64,000 nucleotides of DNA from Streptomyces atratus (GTDB lineage Bacteria > Actinomycetota > Actinomycetes > Streptomycetales > Streptomycetaceae), in contig NZ_BMRN01000008.1 of assembly GCF_014648655.1 (NCBI RefSeq), positions 1 through 64,000 on the forward strand. Direction: 5' to 3'. The position numbers and the translations under genes are program-made. The notes below the pieces were generated by a model. That model ran no database searches. It was not told where the DNA came from and saw only the letters and a program-made list of their open reading frames with translations. How positions within the stretch are numbered: position 1 is the first letter of the stretch; the number at the start of each line of letters is the position of its first letter. Below, piece by piece: positions 31,413 to 42,664 of the stretch.

Positions 31413-33464
31413 ATGGCCAAGCATCTGAGCCCCCCGGCCCCGGCCCCCGGCGAGGACCGCTCCACGCGGTCGGTCATGGTGGCCATCGGTGCGCTTCTTC
31501 TCGGCATGCTTCTGGCCGCGCTCGACCAGACCATCGTCTCCACCGCGCTGCCGACCATCGTCAGCGACCTCGGCGGTCTGGAACATCTCTCCTGGGTCGT
31601 CACGGCCTATCTGCTGGCGTCGACCGCCGCGACGCCGCTCTGGGGCAAGCTCGGTGACCAGTACGGGCGCAAGAAGCTCTTCCAGACCGCCATCGTCATC
31701 TTCCTCATCGGCTCGGCGCTCTGCGGCGTCGCCCAGAACATGCCGCAGCTCATCGGCTTCCGGGCCCTTCAGGGCCTCGGCGGCGGCGGCCTCATCGTGC
31801 TCTCGATGGCGATCGTCGGCGACATCGTCGCGCCGCGCGAACGAGGCAAGTACCAGGGCCTGTTCGGAGCGGTCTTCGGCGCGACGAGCGTCCTCGGGCC
31901 GCTCCTGGGCGGCTTCTTCACCCAGCACCTCAGCTGGCGCTGGGTCTTCTACATCAACCTGCCGATCGGCGTCGTCGCGCTCCTCGTGATCGCCGCCGTG
32001 CTCTACATCCCGGTCCGTCGTACGCAGCACACCATCGACTACCTCGGCACCTTCCTCATCGCCTCCGTCGCCACCTGTCTGGTCCTCGTCGCCTCGCTCG
32101 GCGGCACCACCTGGGCCTGGGGCTCCGTGCAGATCATCACTCTCGCCGCGCTGAGCGTGCTGCTGCTGATCGCCTTCGTGCACGTGGAGCGCCGTGCCGC
32201 GGAGCCCGTCATTCCGCTGAAGCTGTTCCGGATCAGGACCTTCACCCTCGTCGCCGTCATCAGCTTCGTCGTGGGCTTCGCGATGTTCGGCGCGATGACC
32301 TATCTGCCGACCTTCCTGCAGGTGGTGCACAGCATCACGCCGACGATGTCCGGTGTGCACATGCTCCCGATGGTGCTCGGTCTGCTCCTCACCTCGACCC
32401 TGTCCGGGCAGATCGTCAGCCGCACCGGCCGCTGGAAGGTCTTCCCGATCGCGGGCACCGGCATCACCGCGATCGGACTGCAGCTCCTGCACCGGCTCAC
32501 GGAGACCAGCAGCACCCTGGAGATGAGCATCTACTTCTTCGTCTTCGGTGCCGGGCTCGGCCTGGTGATGCAGGTTCTGGTACTGGTCGTGCAGAACGCC
32601 GTCACGTACGAGGATCTCGGCGTCGCCACGTCCGGAGCCACTTTCTTCCGCTCCATCGGCGCCTCGTTCGGTGTCGCCGTCTTCGGCACGATCTTCACGA
32701 ACCGGCTCACCGACAAACTGGCCGCCGCGCTCACCGGCCGCTCCCTGCCCCCCGGGGTCAGTGCCCAGGGGCTGGCCGCCGACCCGCGCGCCATCGGCCG
32801 GCTGCCGCCCGCGCTGCGGCCCTCGGTGCTCCACGCGTACTCGACCTCGATCACCGATGTGTTCGTGTACGCGGCACCCGTCGTCCTGGTCGCCTTCGTC
32901 TTCGCGTGGTTCCTCAAGGAGGACAGGCTGCGCGGCTCGGTGACCGCGCCGGAGCCCACCGAGACCCTGGCGTCGAACCCGGTCGAGCGGTCCTCGTACG
33001 ACGAATGCGCCCGGGCCCTCTCGGTGCTCGCCACCCGCGCGGGGCGCCGCAAGGTCTACGAGGAGATCACCAAGAGAGCGGGGTACGACCTGCTGCCCGC
33101 GGCGAGCTGGATGCTGCTGCGCACAGCCCGGCACGGCACGGTCGAACCGGCCATGCTCGCCGAGGTCACCCCGGTGCCGCTACGGGTGGTCACCGAGGCG
33201 GCACGTCAGCTGGAGGAGCGCGGACTGGTCCGGCGCGAAGGCGTACAGCTGGTGCTCACGGAGGCCGGCGCGGAAGTGGTGGTGAAGCTCGCGCAGGCCC
33301 GTGAGGAATCGATGGCCGAGCTGCTGGGCGACTGGTGGGGGCCGGAACGGCCGACGGACCTGGTCAAGCTCGTGGCGGAGCTGACCGCCGAGACGAACGG
33401 GTCGAGCAAGGAGCGGCCGCAGAGCCCCGAGGCGATGCGGGACCACACGGCCCGACCGCGGTGA
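31413..33464 (+). CDS. DHA2 (EmrB/QacA) MFS transporter fused to winged-helix domain
   Basis: 683 residues, ATG 31413 with AGGAGAT 6 nt upstream. Fourteen transmembrane helices occupy residues about 20-540; motif A is [13 protein letters not shown] and motif C is [20 protein letters not shown] cytoplasmic region of about 145 residues follows, with [20 protein letters not shown] and [20 protein letters not shown], then [20 protein letters not shown], a winged helix of MarR/PadR type. Efflux of drugs or dyes is expected. The fused domain could regulate the pump's own expression or bind substrate. The fusion is not the usual EmrB form. Confidence 0.92.
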   Translation: MAKHLSPPAPAPGEDRSTRSVMVAIGALLLGMLLAALDQTIVSTALPTIVSDLGGLEHLSWVVTAYLLASTAATPLWGKLGDQYGRKKLFQTAIVIFLIGSALCGVAQNMPQLIGFRALQGLGGGGLIVLSMAIVGDIVAPRERGKYQGLFGAVFGATSVLGPLLGGFFTQHLSWRWVFYINLPIGVVALLVIAAVLYIPVRRTQHTIDYLGTFLIASVATCLVLVASLGGTTWAWGSVQIITLAALSVLLLIAFVHVERRAAEPVIPLKLFRIRTFTLVAVISFVVGFAMFGAMTYLPTFLQVVHSITPTMSGVHMLPMVLGLLLTSTLSGQIVSRTGRWKVFPIAGTGITAIGLQLLHRLTETSSTLEMSIYFFVFGAGLGLVMQVLVLVVQNAVTYEDLGVATSGATFFRSIGASFGVAVFGTIFTNRLTDKLAAALTGRSLPPGVSAQGLAADPRAIGRLPPALRPSVLHAYSTSITDVFVYAAPVVLVAFVFAWFLKEDRLRGSVTAPEPTETLASNPVERSSYDECARALSVLATRAGRRKVYEEITKRAGYDLLPAASWMLLRTARHGTVEPAMLAEVTPVPLRVVTEAARQLEERGLVRREGVQLVLTEAGAEVVVKLAQAREESMAELLGDWWGPERPTDLVKLVAELTAETNGSSKERPQSPEAMRDHTARPR

Positions 33465-33510
33465 GCCGCTTCGCGGACACCTCCTGCGCCTCCTGCAGGC
33501 TCCCGGACCC

Positions 33511-33996
33511 CTACAACTCCTTGGCGAACCAGTGCTCCGCGTACTGTCGCCGGTGGAACGCCGGAACCTCCCGATAGCCGTGCTTGGCGTACAGCCCCCG
33601 TGCCTCGACCAGGTCATTGCGGGTGTCGAGCCTGACCGTGCTTATGCCGAAGGCGCGCGCCGCGCTCTCGACGGCCGCCAGGAGCAGCCCGCCGCCGCCC
33701 GTACCGCGGTGTTCGGGGCGTACGAACACCCGGGTCAGTTCCGCGACGTCCGCGTCCACCACCAGCAGCCCGGCGCAGGCCGCCGGCTTCCCCCCGAACC
33801 GGCCGACGACGAACTGGCCGGTGGGCGCAGCGAGCCGGTGGGCGCCGTCGTCGGTGAGCCCCTCGTCGATCTCCTCGGCGGTCGCGGGCCGCCCCCAGTA
33901 GCGGCTGGCGACCTCGTCGTAATAGTCGCGACGCAGCAGCGCGGCGTCGGGGGAGTCGAAGGGTTCGGGGGCCATGGTCCAGGTCATGCCGGTCAT
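33511..33996 (-). CDS. GNAT-family N-acetyltransferase
   Basis: About 161 residues. The acetyl-CoA-binding motif A is VFVRPEHRGTGGGGLLLAAV, preceded by the beta strand ACAGLLVVDADVAELT and followed by VRLDTRNDLVEARGLYAKHG, the usual second motif. Substrate unknown. ATG 33996 is chosen; ATG 33987 is possible. Convergent with the DHA2 transporter gene, which stops 46 bp away. Confidence 0.9.
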   Translation of the reverse strand: MTGMTWTMAPEPFDSPDAALLRRDYYDEVASRYWGRPATAEEIDEGLTDDGAHRLAAPTGQFVVGRFGGKPAACAGLLVVDADVAELTRVFVRPEHRGTGGGGLLLAAVESAARAFGISTVRLDTRNDLVEARGLYAKHGYREVPAFHRRQYAEHWFAKEL

Positions 33997-34124
33997 CCTG
34001 ACTCGATCACGGCCGGCGGAGCGAACGGATTTGGCCGGCTCGGCAGGGAGGAACGAACGGATCGGTGGAGCCGGCGCTTCACTCCGCACGCAAGCGTTCG
34101 GATTGCGGCAAGCGGCCCCGGTGC

Positions 34125-35297
34125 TCATCCCAGCGGCGGCGGAACCGTGACCGGCGGCGGAGGCACCACAGGCCGGTGCCGTCGGACCCGCAGCACCAGC
34201 AGCACCACCGCAGCCGCCACCAGCACGGCCCCGAGCAGCGACAGCACCCAGACGGGGACACCGCCCACGGTCAGCAGCCTGTCCGTGTACACCATGGTCC
34301 GGTACGGGGTGTCGGCCTCGGCCGCGCGCAGTTCATGATCGCCGTCGATCCGCTCCGGATACGGGAACGACTGCTCGATCGCGGTGACGAACACCGGCTT
34401 CCCGCCCGTCACCGCCTCCAGCGCCCCGGTGTCGTCCCGTGCCGACCGGGGGTCGATCCTGCCCGCATACGTCACCTGCGGCGCATTGCCGCCGATCGCG
34501 TCGCGCGGCTCCATCCGATGCGCCGCCAGGACGTACAGGTCCAGCTGCTGCGGCGTCGAAGCGAGCTTCGACAGCCGCATCGGGTAGACCAGCCGGTCGC
34601 TGGCGAAGCGCAGCCGCAGCGGATCGAGGTCGCCGCCGAGGGGATTGTTCTTGTCCCGGGGAGCGAGGCGGATCGCGACGTACTCCCACTTCTGGTCGAC
34701 ATAGGGCTTCAGCGCCGTCGCCAGCCGGTCGGGCAGCTCGAAGCCGTTGTCCTGCAGCCATTTCTGCAGCGCCTCGGGGTCGGTCGCGGCCAGCCGCGCC
34801 ACATCGAACGGGCCTAGCCGTTCCCGGCCCACCACCTCGACGGACGGCGCGGCGCTCGAAGGGGCCCCGACTCCGTCCCCGCTGTTGCCCGAACCGGCGA
34901 ACGGCCAGTCGTCGGAGCGCGGCCAGAAGTAGTGTCTGGTCGCCTGCACCGGTGCGGTGAGGGTGGCGAGCTCGGAGAAGAGCGACGGATCACCGAGCTC
35001 CACGGTCGCCCGGTGCGGCACCGGCATGATCCAGGCCGCCTCGGGGGCGTCCCCGCGGACCGTGAGCCGCATGACGATCTGTTCGGTACGGCCGTCCCAG
35101 TCCACCACCGACGTCTCCCGGTCGACCGAGACCTGGGTTGCCCTGCTCGGGACCATCGCCCCGCAGCCACAGGCGTACGCCGGGCTGATCAGCGACCCCA
35201 GCTGCAGCGACGCCAGCATCAGCAGCAGTGACAGTGCGCGCACCAGCCACCCGCGCCCCTCACCCCGCACACCCCGCATCCCCCCTGCGCACCGCAT
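34125..35297 (-). CDS. DUF2330 membrane-anchored protein
   Basis: 390 residues. A signal peptide (about 1-40) ends at SPAYACGCGAMVPSRATQVS, the entry to the DUF2330 domain, whose CGC motif follows the signal site. The domain has WIMPVPHRATVELGDPSLFS and YVLAAHRMEPRDAIGGN. A C-terminal transmembrane helix (VWVLSLLGAVLVAAAVVLLV) and a basic proline-rich tail anchor it. ATG 35297 has GGAGGAAG upstream. The family is widespread in bacteria, with unknown function. Confidence 0.88.
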   Translation of the reverse strand: MRCAGGMRGVRGEGRGWLVRALSLLLMLASLQLGSLISPAYACGCGAMVPSRATQVSVDRETSVVDWDGRTEQIVMRLTVRGDAPEAAWIMPVPHRATVELGDPSLFSELATLTAPVQATRHYFWPRSDDWPFAGSGNSGDGVGAPSSAAPSVEVVGRERLGPFDVARLAATDPEALQKWLQDNGFELPDRLATALKPYVDQKWEYVAIRLAPRDKNNPLGGDLDPLRLRFASDRLVYPMRLSKLASTPQQLDLYVLAAHRMEPRDAIGGNAPQVTYAGRIDPRSARDDTGALEAVTGGKPVFVTAIEQSFPYPERIDGDHELRAAEADTPYRTMVYTDRLLTVGGVPVWVLSLLGAVLVAAAVVLLVLRVRRHRPVVPPPPVTVPPPLG

Positions 35298-35535
35298 GTC
35301 CTGTCTTCCTCCCCCGCGATCGACGAACACGGGGGAGGACGTGGGAACCACCGGTCCGGTTCCGGCGCCGAGGCCCGGCCCAACAGGCCCTTCGGTCACT
35401 CTTTCGGAAAAAAAGGATGATGACGGTCAGGCGAAGAGGGGGTTGATTGTGTCTACCTCATAGCGCAATGCGAAGGTTTCACAGCACGCCCAGGTCGAGG
35501 GACGGGCACGGAAACGGCGGGAGGGTCGGCGCAGC

Positions 35536-37581
35536 GTGGCGGATGCGGAGCACAGTGTGCGCGGAAATGCGGCGACAGGGGAGAGGACGGGAGCTGCCCG
35601 GGCTCTGCTCTGGCTGGTTGTGGCCGCACTGGCCGTACGGCAGATGGCGGTGGTGCTACGGCAGCCGCCGGGCGAACGGCTCACCGATCTGGAGACCTGG
35701 ATCGGTGAGAACGGTGTCCTGCACGTGACGGGCTCGCTGTACAGCAGCGACCGGTTCACCGGCACCCCGTTCGCCGGGCTGGTGCTCAAGCCACTGACCC
35801 GGACCGCCGAACAGAGCCTGGGCGTCGCCTGGACCTTCGGTTCGCTGCTGCTCGTCGCCGCCCTCGGCATCATCGCCGCCCGTGCGCTGCCGGCCCCGGT
35901 CACCCGCCGCACCTCACTGCTGGCCGCCCCCGTCGCGATCAGCCTGCTGATGCTCTCCCTGCCGGTCCGAAACGCACTCCACCTGGGGCAGACCAGCATC
36001 CTGCCGGTCCTGCTGGTGCTGCTGGCCTGTTTCGCGGTCCGCGGGGAACGTGCCTCGGGCCTCCTGATCGGGCTCGCGGCCGCGCTCCAGCCGGCCGTGC
36101 TGCTCTTCGCGGTCCTGCTCCGGCTCACCGGCCGCCGGCAGGCGGCGGTGACCGGTGGCATCGCGTTCGCCGCCTGCACCGCGCTGGCCTGGGCCGCGAT
36201 GCCGCACGACTCATGGACCTACTGGGTGCACCATGTCGCGGGCGCCGGGCTCGGCGACAACGCGGACAGCCTGGCCAACCAGTCCCTGCACGGCGCGCTG
36301 CTCCGATTCGGCCTGGAGGGCCCGCTGGAAATCGCGCTGTTCGTGGTGCTGGCGGCCGCCGTCTGCTACCTCGGACTGCGCCGCGCCATACGGTACGCAC
36401 GCGACGGGCAGCTGCTGCTCGCCGTCGCCGTGACCGGCTGTGTCGCCGTCGCCGTCTCACCCACCGCTTGGCAGCACCAGTTGCTGTGGGTGCTGCTCGC
36501 CGTGGTCGGCCGGGTCGGCAAGCGGGCTTCCGACCGGCTGGTGTGGCCGGTGGTCGTGGTGCTCGTGCTCACACTGCCGGGGAAGATGCTGCTGCCGAAC
36601 AATGCGGTGGTCTTCCCCGTACGCGACAACGTGCTGCTGATCGCGGCGCTCGGCGCGGCCTGTGCCGCACCGTTCCTGCCGCGCACCTCGCCGTACTGGC
36701 AACACCCGATCCCGACGGACCACGCGGCCCCGGTCGCGGCCCGCTGGGGACGCGTCCCCCTGCTGCCGTTCTGGCGGCGGGTGCTCAGCCGGCCCAATCT
36801 GCTGCTGGAACTGCTTCTGATCAGGGTCGTGTACTCCGCTTACTCCCATGTCAGACTCGCGGCGACGGCCGGCCGCGCCACCGCCGAACACCACGGTCGG
36901 CAGGTCCACTCCCTCGAACAGTGGCTGCACATCGACATCGAGCACTGGGCCAACCACGCGGTCGTCGAGGTCCCCTGGCTGCGGGGCTTCTTCGACTACT
37001 ACTACGCGACGTTCCACTTCATCGTGCCGCTGGCGATTCTCGGTGTGCTGTACGTACGACGCCCCGCGGACTACCGCTGGGTCCGCAGCTCCATAGGCTT
37101 CGCCACGGTCCTCGGGCTGGTCGGCTTCTGGCTCTACCCGCTGGCCCCGCCGCGGCTGATGCCGGGACTCGGCTTCATCGACACCGTCCATGGCGTGCAG
37201 GACTTCGCGAAGCCGGACTACGGAACGCTGACCTCGATGACCAATCAGTACGCGGCGATGCCCTCGCTGCACTTCGGCTGGTCGCTCTGGTGCGGTGTGG
37301 TCATCGTCATGCTGGCCCCGAAGATGTGGATGAAGGCGCTGGGGCTGCTGCACCCGCTGTTCACGGTCTCCGCGATCGTGGCCACGGCCAATCACTGGGT
37401 GCTGGACGCGGTGGGCGGCGCGGCCGTCGTCGCGCTCGGCTTCGGGCTGACCTACGTACTGTCGGGGCCGCGGAGGCTGCAGCTGCCGGCCGTGCCTGCG
37501 GCGGCGGAGCCGAAGGACGGGATCGCGGTGCCGGTTCCGAGGTCGCCCGACGACGCGGTGAGCAGCAAGCAGCTCCAGTAG
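35536..37581 (+). CDS. fused GT87-type glycosyltransferase and PAP2/inositol-phosphotransferase-like protein
   Basis: 681 residues from GTG 35536. Residues about 25-400 form a polytopic GT-C glycosyltransferase of the GT87 type, related to actinobacterial polyprenol-dependent mannosyltransferases (LALGIIAARALP-like segments, HDSWTYWVHHVAGAGLGDNA). The last 280 residues are a second membrane enzyme with HSLEQWLHIDIEHWANH, YAAMPSLHFGWSLWC and NHWVLDAVGGAAVVALGFG, the PAP2_3/Aur1-like lipid phosphatase or phosphotransferase motifs. The fusion suggests that the sugar donor lipid is made or recycled next to its use. Cell-envelope role likely. Followed by a 19-bp hairpin. Confidence 0.9.
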   Translation: MADAEHSVRGNAATGERTGAARALLWLVVAALAVRQMAVVLRQPPGERLTDLETWIGENGVLHVTGSLYSSDRFTGTPFAGLVLKPLTRTAEQSLGVAWTFGSLLLVAALGIIAARALPAPVTRRTSLLAAPVAISLLMLSLPVRNALHLGQTSILPVLLVLLACFAVRGERASGLLIGLAAALQPAVLLFAVLLRLTGRRQAAVTGGIAFAACTALAWAAMPHDSWTYWVHHVAGAGLGDNADSLANQSLHGALLRFGLEGPLEIALFVVLAAAVCYLGLRRAIRYARDGQLLLAVAVTGCVAVAVSPTAWQHQLLWVLLAVVGRVGKRASDRLVWPVVVVLVLTLPGKMLLPNNAVVFPVRDNVLLIAALGAACAAPFLPRTSPYWQHPIPTDHAAPVAARWGRVPLLPFWRRVLSRPNLLLELLLIRVVYSAYSHVRLAATAGRATAEHHGRQVHSLEQWLHIDIEHWANHAVVEVPWLRGFFDYYYATFHFIVPLAILGVLYVRRPADYRWVRSSIGFATVLGLVGFWLYPLAPPRLMPGLGFIDTVHGVQDFAKPDYGTLTSMTNQYAAMPSLHFGWSLWCGVVIVMLAPKMWMKALGLLHPLFTVSAIVATANHWVLDAVGGAAVVALGFGLTYVLSGPRRLQLPAVPAAAEPKDGIAVPVPRSPDDAVSSKQLQ

Positions 37582-37600
37582 CGCGGAGACCGTGAAGGGC

Positions 37601-37643
37601 CGAAGGGGTGCCGGGACGAGCACATCGTCCCGGCACCCCTTCG
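37601..37643 (+). terminator. strong hairpin terminator
   Basis: Perfect 19-bp arms (CGAAGGGGTGCCGGGACGA and its complement) around GCACA. It serves the GT87-PAP2 gene and perhaps the convergent AEC gene. Confidence 0.9.
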
Positions 37644-37702
37644 GCATGGATCGCCGCCTGCCCAGCATCCGCCCGTCGGCCTCACCCCGCCACTCGAACG
37701 GC

Positions 37703-38695
37703 TCAGGGGCCGGTCGTCCCGAGCACCCAGGTGGCCAAGGACAGCGTGGCCATGGACACCACCGTCGAGGCCACCACGGAGTTGCGGGCCACGCGGGTGT
37801 CCAGGCCGTACTGCTGGGCGTAGATGAAGGCGTTCTGAGCGGTCGGCAGCGCGGAACAGAGCACGACGGCCATCAACTGGTGGTCCGGCAGATGCAACAG
37901 CGGGCCGCCGACGACGAAGGCGATCAGGGGCTGGACCAATGTCTTGAGAGCGACCGTCACAACGACCTCCGCACGCTTCGTACGCACCGTGGACTCGGCA
38001 GGCTCCGTGTGCTCCGTCGGACCGCCGGTCGCCGGGCGGCTGTTCAGGGACAGGCCCAGCGTGATCAGGGCCGTCGGCACGGCGGCGGCGCCGAGCAGGT
38101 CGCCGGAGTGGGCGAGGGCGTGCGGCAGCCGCAGGCCGAGTGCGGAGACGACGACACCCAGCAACGAGGCCATGATGATGGGGTTGCGGACCGGCATGGT
38201 CAGCATCCGCCGGACCACGACGCCCTTTCCGGAGCCCGTCCCCGTGCCCGTGTCCAGCAGCGTCAGGATCACCGGGGAGACCAACAGCACCTGGAACAGG
38301 ATGATCTGGGCGACGAACGACGCGTCGCCGAGCACCTGGACCGCCACCGGAATACCGAGATTCGCGGAGTTGACGTAACCGGACGCCATGCTGCCGATCG
38401 CCCGGTCGGCCGTGCCGCGGCCGAAGAGCCGGCCGGCCGCCACGAAGCCGAGGCCGCAGACCAGCGCCGTACCCGCCGCGAAGGCCACCATCGAGGAGTT
38501 GGCGAAGGCGGCCGGCCGTGCCCCGGAAACCATGGTGAACAGGGCGGCGGGCATCGCCACATGGAAGACGAACCGGCCGAGCACGGCTTCCGCCTGTTCG
38601 CCGAGGAGACCACTGCGTCCGACCGCGTACCCGATGGCCGTGAGCGTCCAGATGGGGGCGAAGGCGGAGAGCAGGGCGTGCATGCCCGCCATCAT
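37703..38695 (-). CDS. AEC-family transporter
   Basis: 330 residues with ten transmembrane segments in two fivefold units, as in the auxin-efflux-carrier family. Segments such as MVAFAAGTALVCGLGFVAAG and SMASGYVNSANLGIPVAVQV include the crossover motif NSANLGIP; the second unit has VLCSALPTAQNAFIYAQQYG. The central cytoplasmic loop (GPTEHTEPAESTVRTKRAE) is charged. Substrates in bacteria are usually small carboxylates such as malonate or malate. Start 38695 with another Met two codons on. Single gene. Confidence 0.9.
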   Translation of the reverse strand: MMAGMHALLSAFAPIWTLTAIGYAVGRSGLLGEQAEAVLGRFVFHVAMPAALFTMVSGARPAAFANSSMVAFAAGTALVCGLGFVAAGRLFGRGTADRAIGSMASGYVNSANLGIPVAVQVLGDASFVAQIILFQVLLVSPVILTLLDTGTGTGSGKGVVVRRMLTMPVRNPIIMASLLGVVVSALGLRLPHALAHSGDLLGAAAVPTALITLGLSLNSRPATGGPTEHTEPAESTVRTKRAEVVVTVALKTLVQPLIAFVVGGPLLHLPDHQLMAVVLCSALPTAQNAFIYAQQYGLDTRVARNSVVASTVVSMATLSLATWVLGTTGP

Positions 38696-38755
38696 CCTCG
38701 CGCAGTTGTGCGTGTCTCCCGCGGGGGTTCGGAGGGGGGCGGGGTCTGTCGGTAC

Positions 38756-38798
38756 GGACGGCGGGGGCCGGGGCGTGAGAGGGAGCCCCCCGCCGTCC
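38756..38798 (-). terminator. hairpin terminator of P450 gene
   Basis: Perfect 12-bp arms GGACGGCGGGGG and CCCCCGCCGTCC, beginning 18 bp after the P450 stop. Confidence 0.8.
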
Positions 38799-38815
38799 GA
38801 AGCTGCCGGAAGCGG

Positions 38816-40093
38816 TCAGCTCCCGGTGGTACCGACGCCCGCGGCGCTCGCGGCGGTGCTGACCTGAAGCTGCTTGATCCCGTTGAGCCATGCCGAGCGC
38901 AGCCGCCGCGGGTCGCCGACCAGCCGCAGGTCCGGCAGCACATCCGCGATCGCGTTGAAGATCAGGTTGATCTCCATCACGGCAAGGGACTTGCCGAGGC
39001 AGAAGTGCGGACCGCCGCCGCCGAAGCCGAGGTGGGGGTTGGGATCGCGGGAGATGTCGAAGGTCTCCGGGTTCTCGAAGACCTCGGGGTCGTTATTGGC
39101 CGAGGAGTAGAACAGGCCGACCCTGTCGCCCTTCTTGATCTGCTGCCCGCCCAGTTCGGTGTCCTGAGTGGCCGTCCGCTGGAAGGAGACCACGGGGGTG
39201 GCCCAGCGGACGATCTCCTCGGCGGTCGTCTCCGGCCGCTCGCGCTTGTAGAGCTCCCACTCGTCGGGGTGGGTGAGGAAGGCGTGCATGCCGTGGCTGA
39301 TGGCGTTGCGGGTGGTCTCGTTCCCGGCGACGGCGAGCAGGATCACGAAGAAGCCGAACTCGTCGGAGGAGAGGTTCCCTTGACCTTCCGCGGCGACCAG
39401 CTGGGAGACGATGTCCTTGGCCGGGCACTCCTTGCGGGCGGCCGCCAGATTCATCGAGTACGAGACGATCTCCATGGCCGCCTCGGCGCCGACCTCCTCG
39501 GTGATCGCGTACTCGGGATCGTCGTACGCGGCCATCTTGTTGGACCAGTCGAAGATCCTGGACCGGTCCTCCTGCGGCACACCGATGAGTTCGGCGATGG
39601 CCTGGAGCGGCAGTTCGACGGCGATGTTGGTGACGAAGTCGAACGAACCGTCATCGCCCGCGGCGGCCAGAGCGGTCTCGACGATCTGGCGGGCGCGGCT
39701 ACGGAGGGCCTGCTCCAGGGAACGAATCGCCCGGGGCGTGAACCCCCGCTGGACGATCTGCCGGACCCGGGTGTGTTCGGGCGGGTCCATGTTCAGCATG
39801 ATCAGCTTCTGGACCTCGATCTGGTCGTGGCTGATCGACTCGTTGAACCGGATGACCGCGGTGTTGGTGTTCGAGGAGAACAGCTCGGGATGGGTGGAGA
39901 CGTACTTGACGTCCGCGTGCCGGGTGACGACCCAGTAGCCCTCGTCGTCGAAACCGGAGATACCGGCCGGCTGGGTGCACCACCAGACCGGTGCGGTCTG
40001 CCGCATCTGTGCGAACTCCGGGTGCGGAATGCGGGCTTGGAGCAGATCGGGATCGGTGAAGTCGAACCCTTCGGGCAGATGGGGGCAGGGCAT
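38816..40093 (-). CDS. cytochrome P450, CYP125-like
   Basis: 425 residues. The I-helix oxygen-binding motif is AGNETTRNA, the K-helix ExxR is EEIVRWATP, and the heme loop is FGGGGPHFCLGKSLA with the thiolate Cys. Two regions, QIKKGDRVGLFYSSANNDPE and LRSAWLNGIKQLQV, match CYP125-type steroid C26/C27 oxygenases more closely than any other P450 family I know. Such enzymes hydroxylate the terminal carbon of a sterol or branched-lipid side chain. ATG 40093 has GGAG 6 nt before it. Divergent from a FadA5-like thiolase, the same arrangement as cyp125-fadA5 in Mycobacterium tuberculosis. Confidence 0.92.
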   Translation of the reverse strand: MPCPHLPEGFDFTDPDLLQARIPHPEFAQMRQTAPVWWCTQPAGISGFDDEGYWVVTRHADVKYVSTHPELFSSNTNTAVIRFNESISHDQIEVQKLIMLNMDPPEHTRVRQIVQRGFTPRAIRSLEQALRSRARQIVETALAAAGDDGSFDFVTNIAVELPLQAIAELIGVPQEDRSRIFDWSNKMAAYDDPEYAITEEVGAEAAMEIVSYSMNLAAARKECPAKDIVSQLVAAEGQGNLSSDEFGFFVILLAVAGNETTRNAISHGMHAFLTHPDEWELYKRERPETTAEEIVRWATPVVSFQRTATQDTELGGQQIKKGDRVGLFYSSANNDPEVFENPETFDISRDPNPHLGFGGGGPHFCLGKSLAVMEINLIFNAIADVLPDLRLVGDPRRLRSAWLNGIKQLQVSTAASAAGVGTTGS

Positions 40094-40164
40094 CGGCAAC
40101 TCCAGGTCGGGCCGAGAGTCGCCCGAACGATGTCTGACGACCCATCAGAAGTTGCCCGAAAGGT

Positions 40165-40178
40165 AGTAACGAGTTCTA
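40165..40178. promoter_or_regulatory. KstR-like operator half of P450 promoter
   Basis: AGTAACGAGTTCTA matches the KstR consensus TNNAACNNGTTNNA except for the first base. It lies 72 bp upstream of the P450 start, in its promoter region. Confidence 0.5.
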
Positions 40179-40225
40179 CAACTGGCAAGAGGGGTGGCTC
40201 GATCTGTTGCGTGAAGAGTGGGTGA

Positions 40226-41545
<1,320 letters not shown>

Positions 41546-41564
41546 CGCGGCACTGTGGAGGAAG

Positions 41565-41580
41565 CCCCCGCGGCCGGGGG
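41565..41580 (+). terminator. hairpin terminator of thiolase gene
   Basis: Arms CCCCCG and CGGGGG around CGGC, 20 bp after the thiolase stop. Confidence 0.65.
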
Positions 41581-41791
41581 TGTTGTCAGATGCACCTCCG
41601 GCCGGGGGCCCACGCCGGTACCGGCGCCGCGCGCGGCTGCATACAGGGTTCTGCCGGCCACACGTACATGAAGTCGGGGCCACAGATCGTGCGCTGGTTC
41701 GACACAGTCGCCGCGCGGCACTGAACCGGGCGCCCGGCGGCATGAACCCGACCGGGTCCATGCCGCCGGGGTGACGGACGGGCGCGCCCGC

Positions 41792-42475
41792 TCAGTACGG
41801 CACGTGGGTGGGGAAGGTGGTGGTGGGGGCGAACAGTGTGGCGTATCCGTCTTCGTGCTGGCGGCGGTGCCGCCCGGACCGGCTCACCTCGGCGACCGGG
41901 GCCGTGAGCGTGAGCAGTCCGTCGTTGGCGAGCTCCTGCACGCGCATCAGCAGTGCCCTTACGTCCAGACCGAGTTCGGCGGCGACCGTCTGCACGTCGA
42001 GGCCGGACTCCCAGCTCCACAGCAGTACGGAGTCCATGCTGGGCGACCAGACGACCGTGTTCTCCATCTCGACGGGCGGCAAGGAAGGAGGGGGCGGAGC
42101 CGGGGCCGGCGGTGGCGTGTCCAGCGGCGCGACGACCACCTCTTCGCGCGGGTGAGGTACGGGGATCTCGGGTGCTGGTTCGGCCGGCGCTTCCCTCGTC
42201 GCCTGCTGGGTCCGGCTCAGGAGTTCCTGGGCGAGGGACCGGGCGTCACCGCGGCCCACCGTGCGTCGCGCTAATCGCACTTCGCGTTCGTTGAGGCCCA
42301 TCATGTCTGCGATCGAGCCGTCGTCGCCGACTGTGACGGCGAAAGCCGCAAGCATTCTGCTCCGCTCCGCCTGCGCCTCGTCCAGTAGCGCCTGCGCCAG
42401 GCGCATGCGTTCGTCGCTGGCGCAGAATGCTTCCGCCAGTACGGCGTTCCGATCCCAGAAATCTCGAGGTTCCAC
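41792..42475 (-). CDS. hypothetical DNA-binding-like protein
   Basis: 227 residues from GTG 42475. The N-terminal 70 residues are helical (FCASDERMRLAQALLDEAQA, then MMGLNEREVRLARRTVGRGD) and resemble a sigma-like or HTH region. A proline-rich linker (about 95-130, PPPAPAPPPPSLPP) follows. The C-terminal 85 residues contain a second HTH-like stretch (LDVQTVAAELGLDVRALLMR) and a His/Arg-rich end. Two HTH modules around a flexible linker suggest a developmental regulator, but I do not recognise the family. Confidence 0.7.
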   Translation of the reverse strand: MEPRDFWDRNAVLAEAFCASDERMRLAQALLDEAQAERSRMLAAFAVTVGDDGSIADMMGLNEREVRLARRTVGRGDARSLAQELLSRTQQATREAPAEPAPEIPVPHPREEVVVAPLDTPPPAPAPPPPSLPPVEMENTVVWSPSMDSVLLWSWESGLDVQTVAAELGLDVRALLMRVQELANDGLLTLTAPVAEVSRSGRHRRQHEDGYATLFAPTTTFPTHVPY

Positions 42476-42664
42476 GTAGGTGACAACGCTTCGGCGGCTG
42501 ACGGGAACGGACGCCCAAGCAAAATGCGCCTAAATGGACCAACGGTTTATTAAGCTGGCCAAGTTATATGAAGTAGACCGTTTCCAAGTGTTGACCCGCC
42601 TCAGGGCGTGGCGAAGGCCCCGACCGGTGGTCGGGGCCAACGCGTGAGCTCAGGAGGTGTCGGC

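Noticed and set aside
37592..40225. Long plus-strand frame opposite the AEC and P450 genes
   Set aside because: Only a shadow of the high-GC opposite strand. The minus-strand genes carry complete family motifs.
41581..41791. Small frames between thiolase and hypothetical gene, including one with MYVWPAEPCMQP
   Set aside because: Too short and without a ribosome site or recognisable pattern. Left as intergenic.
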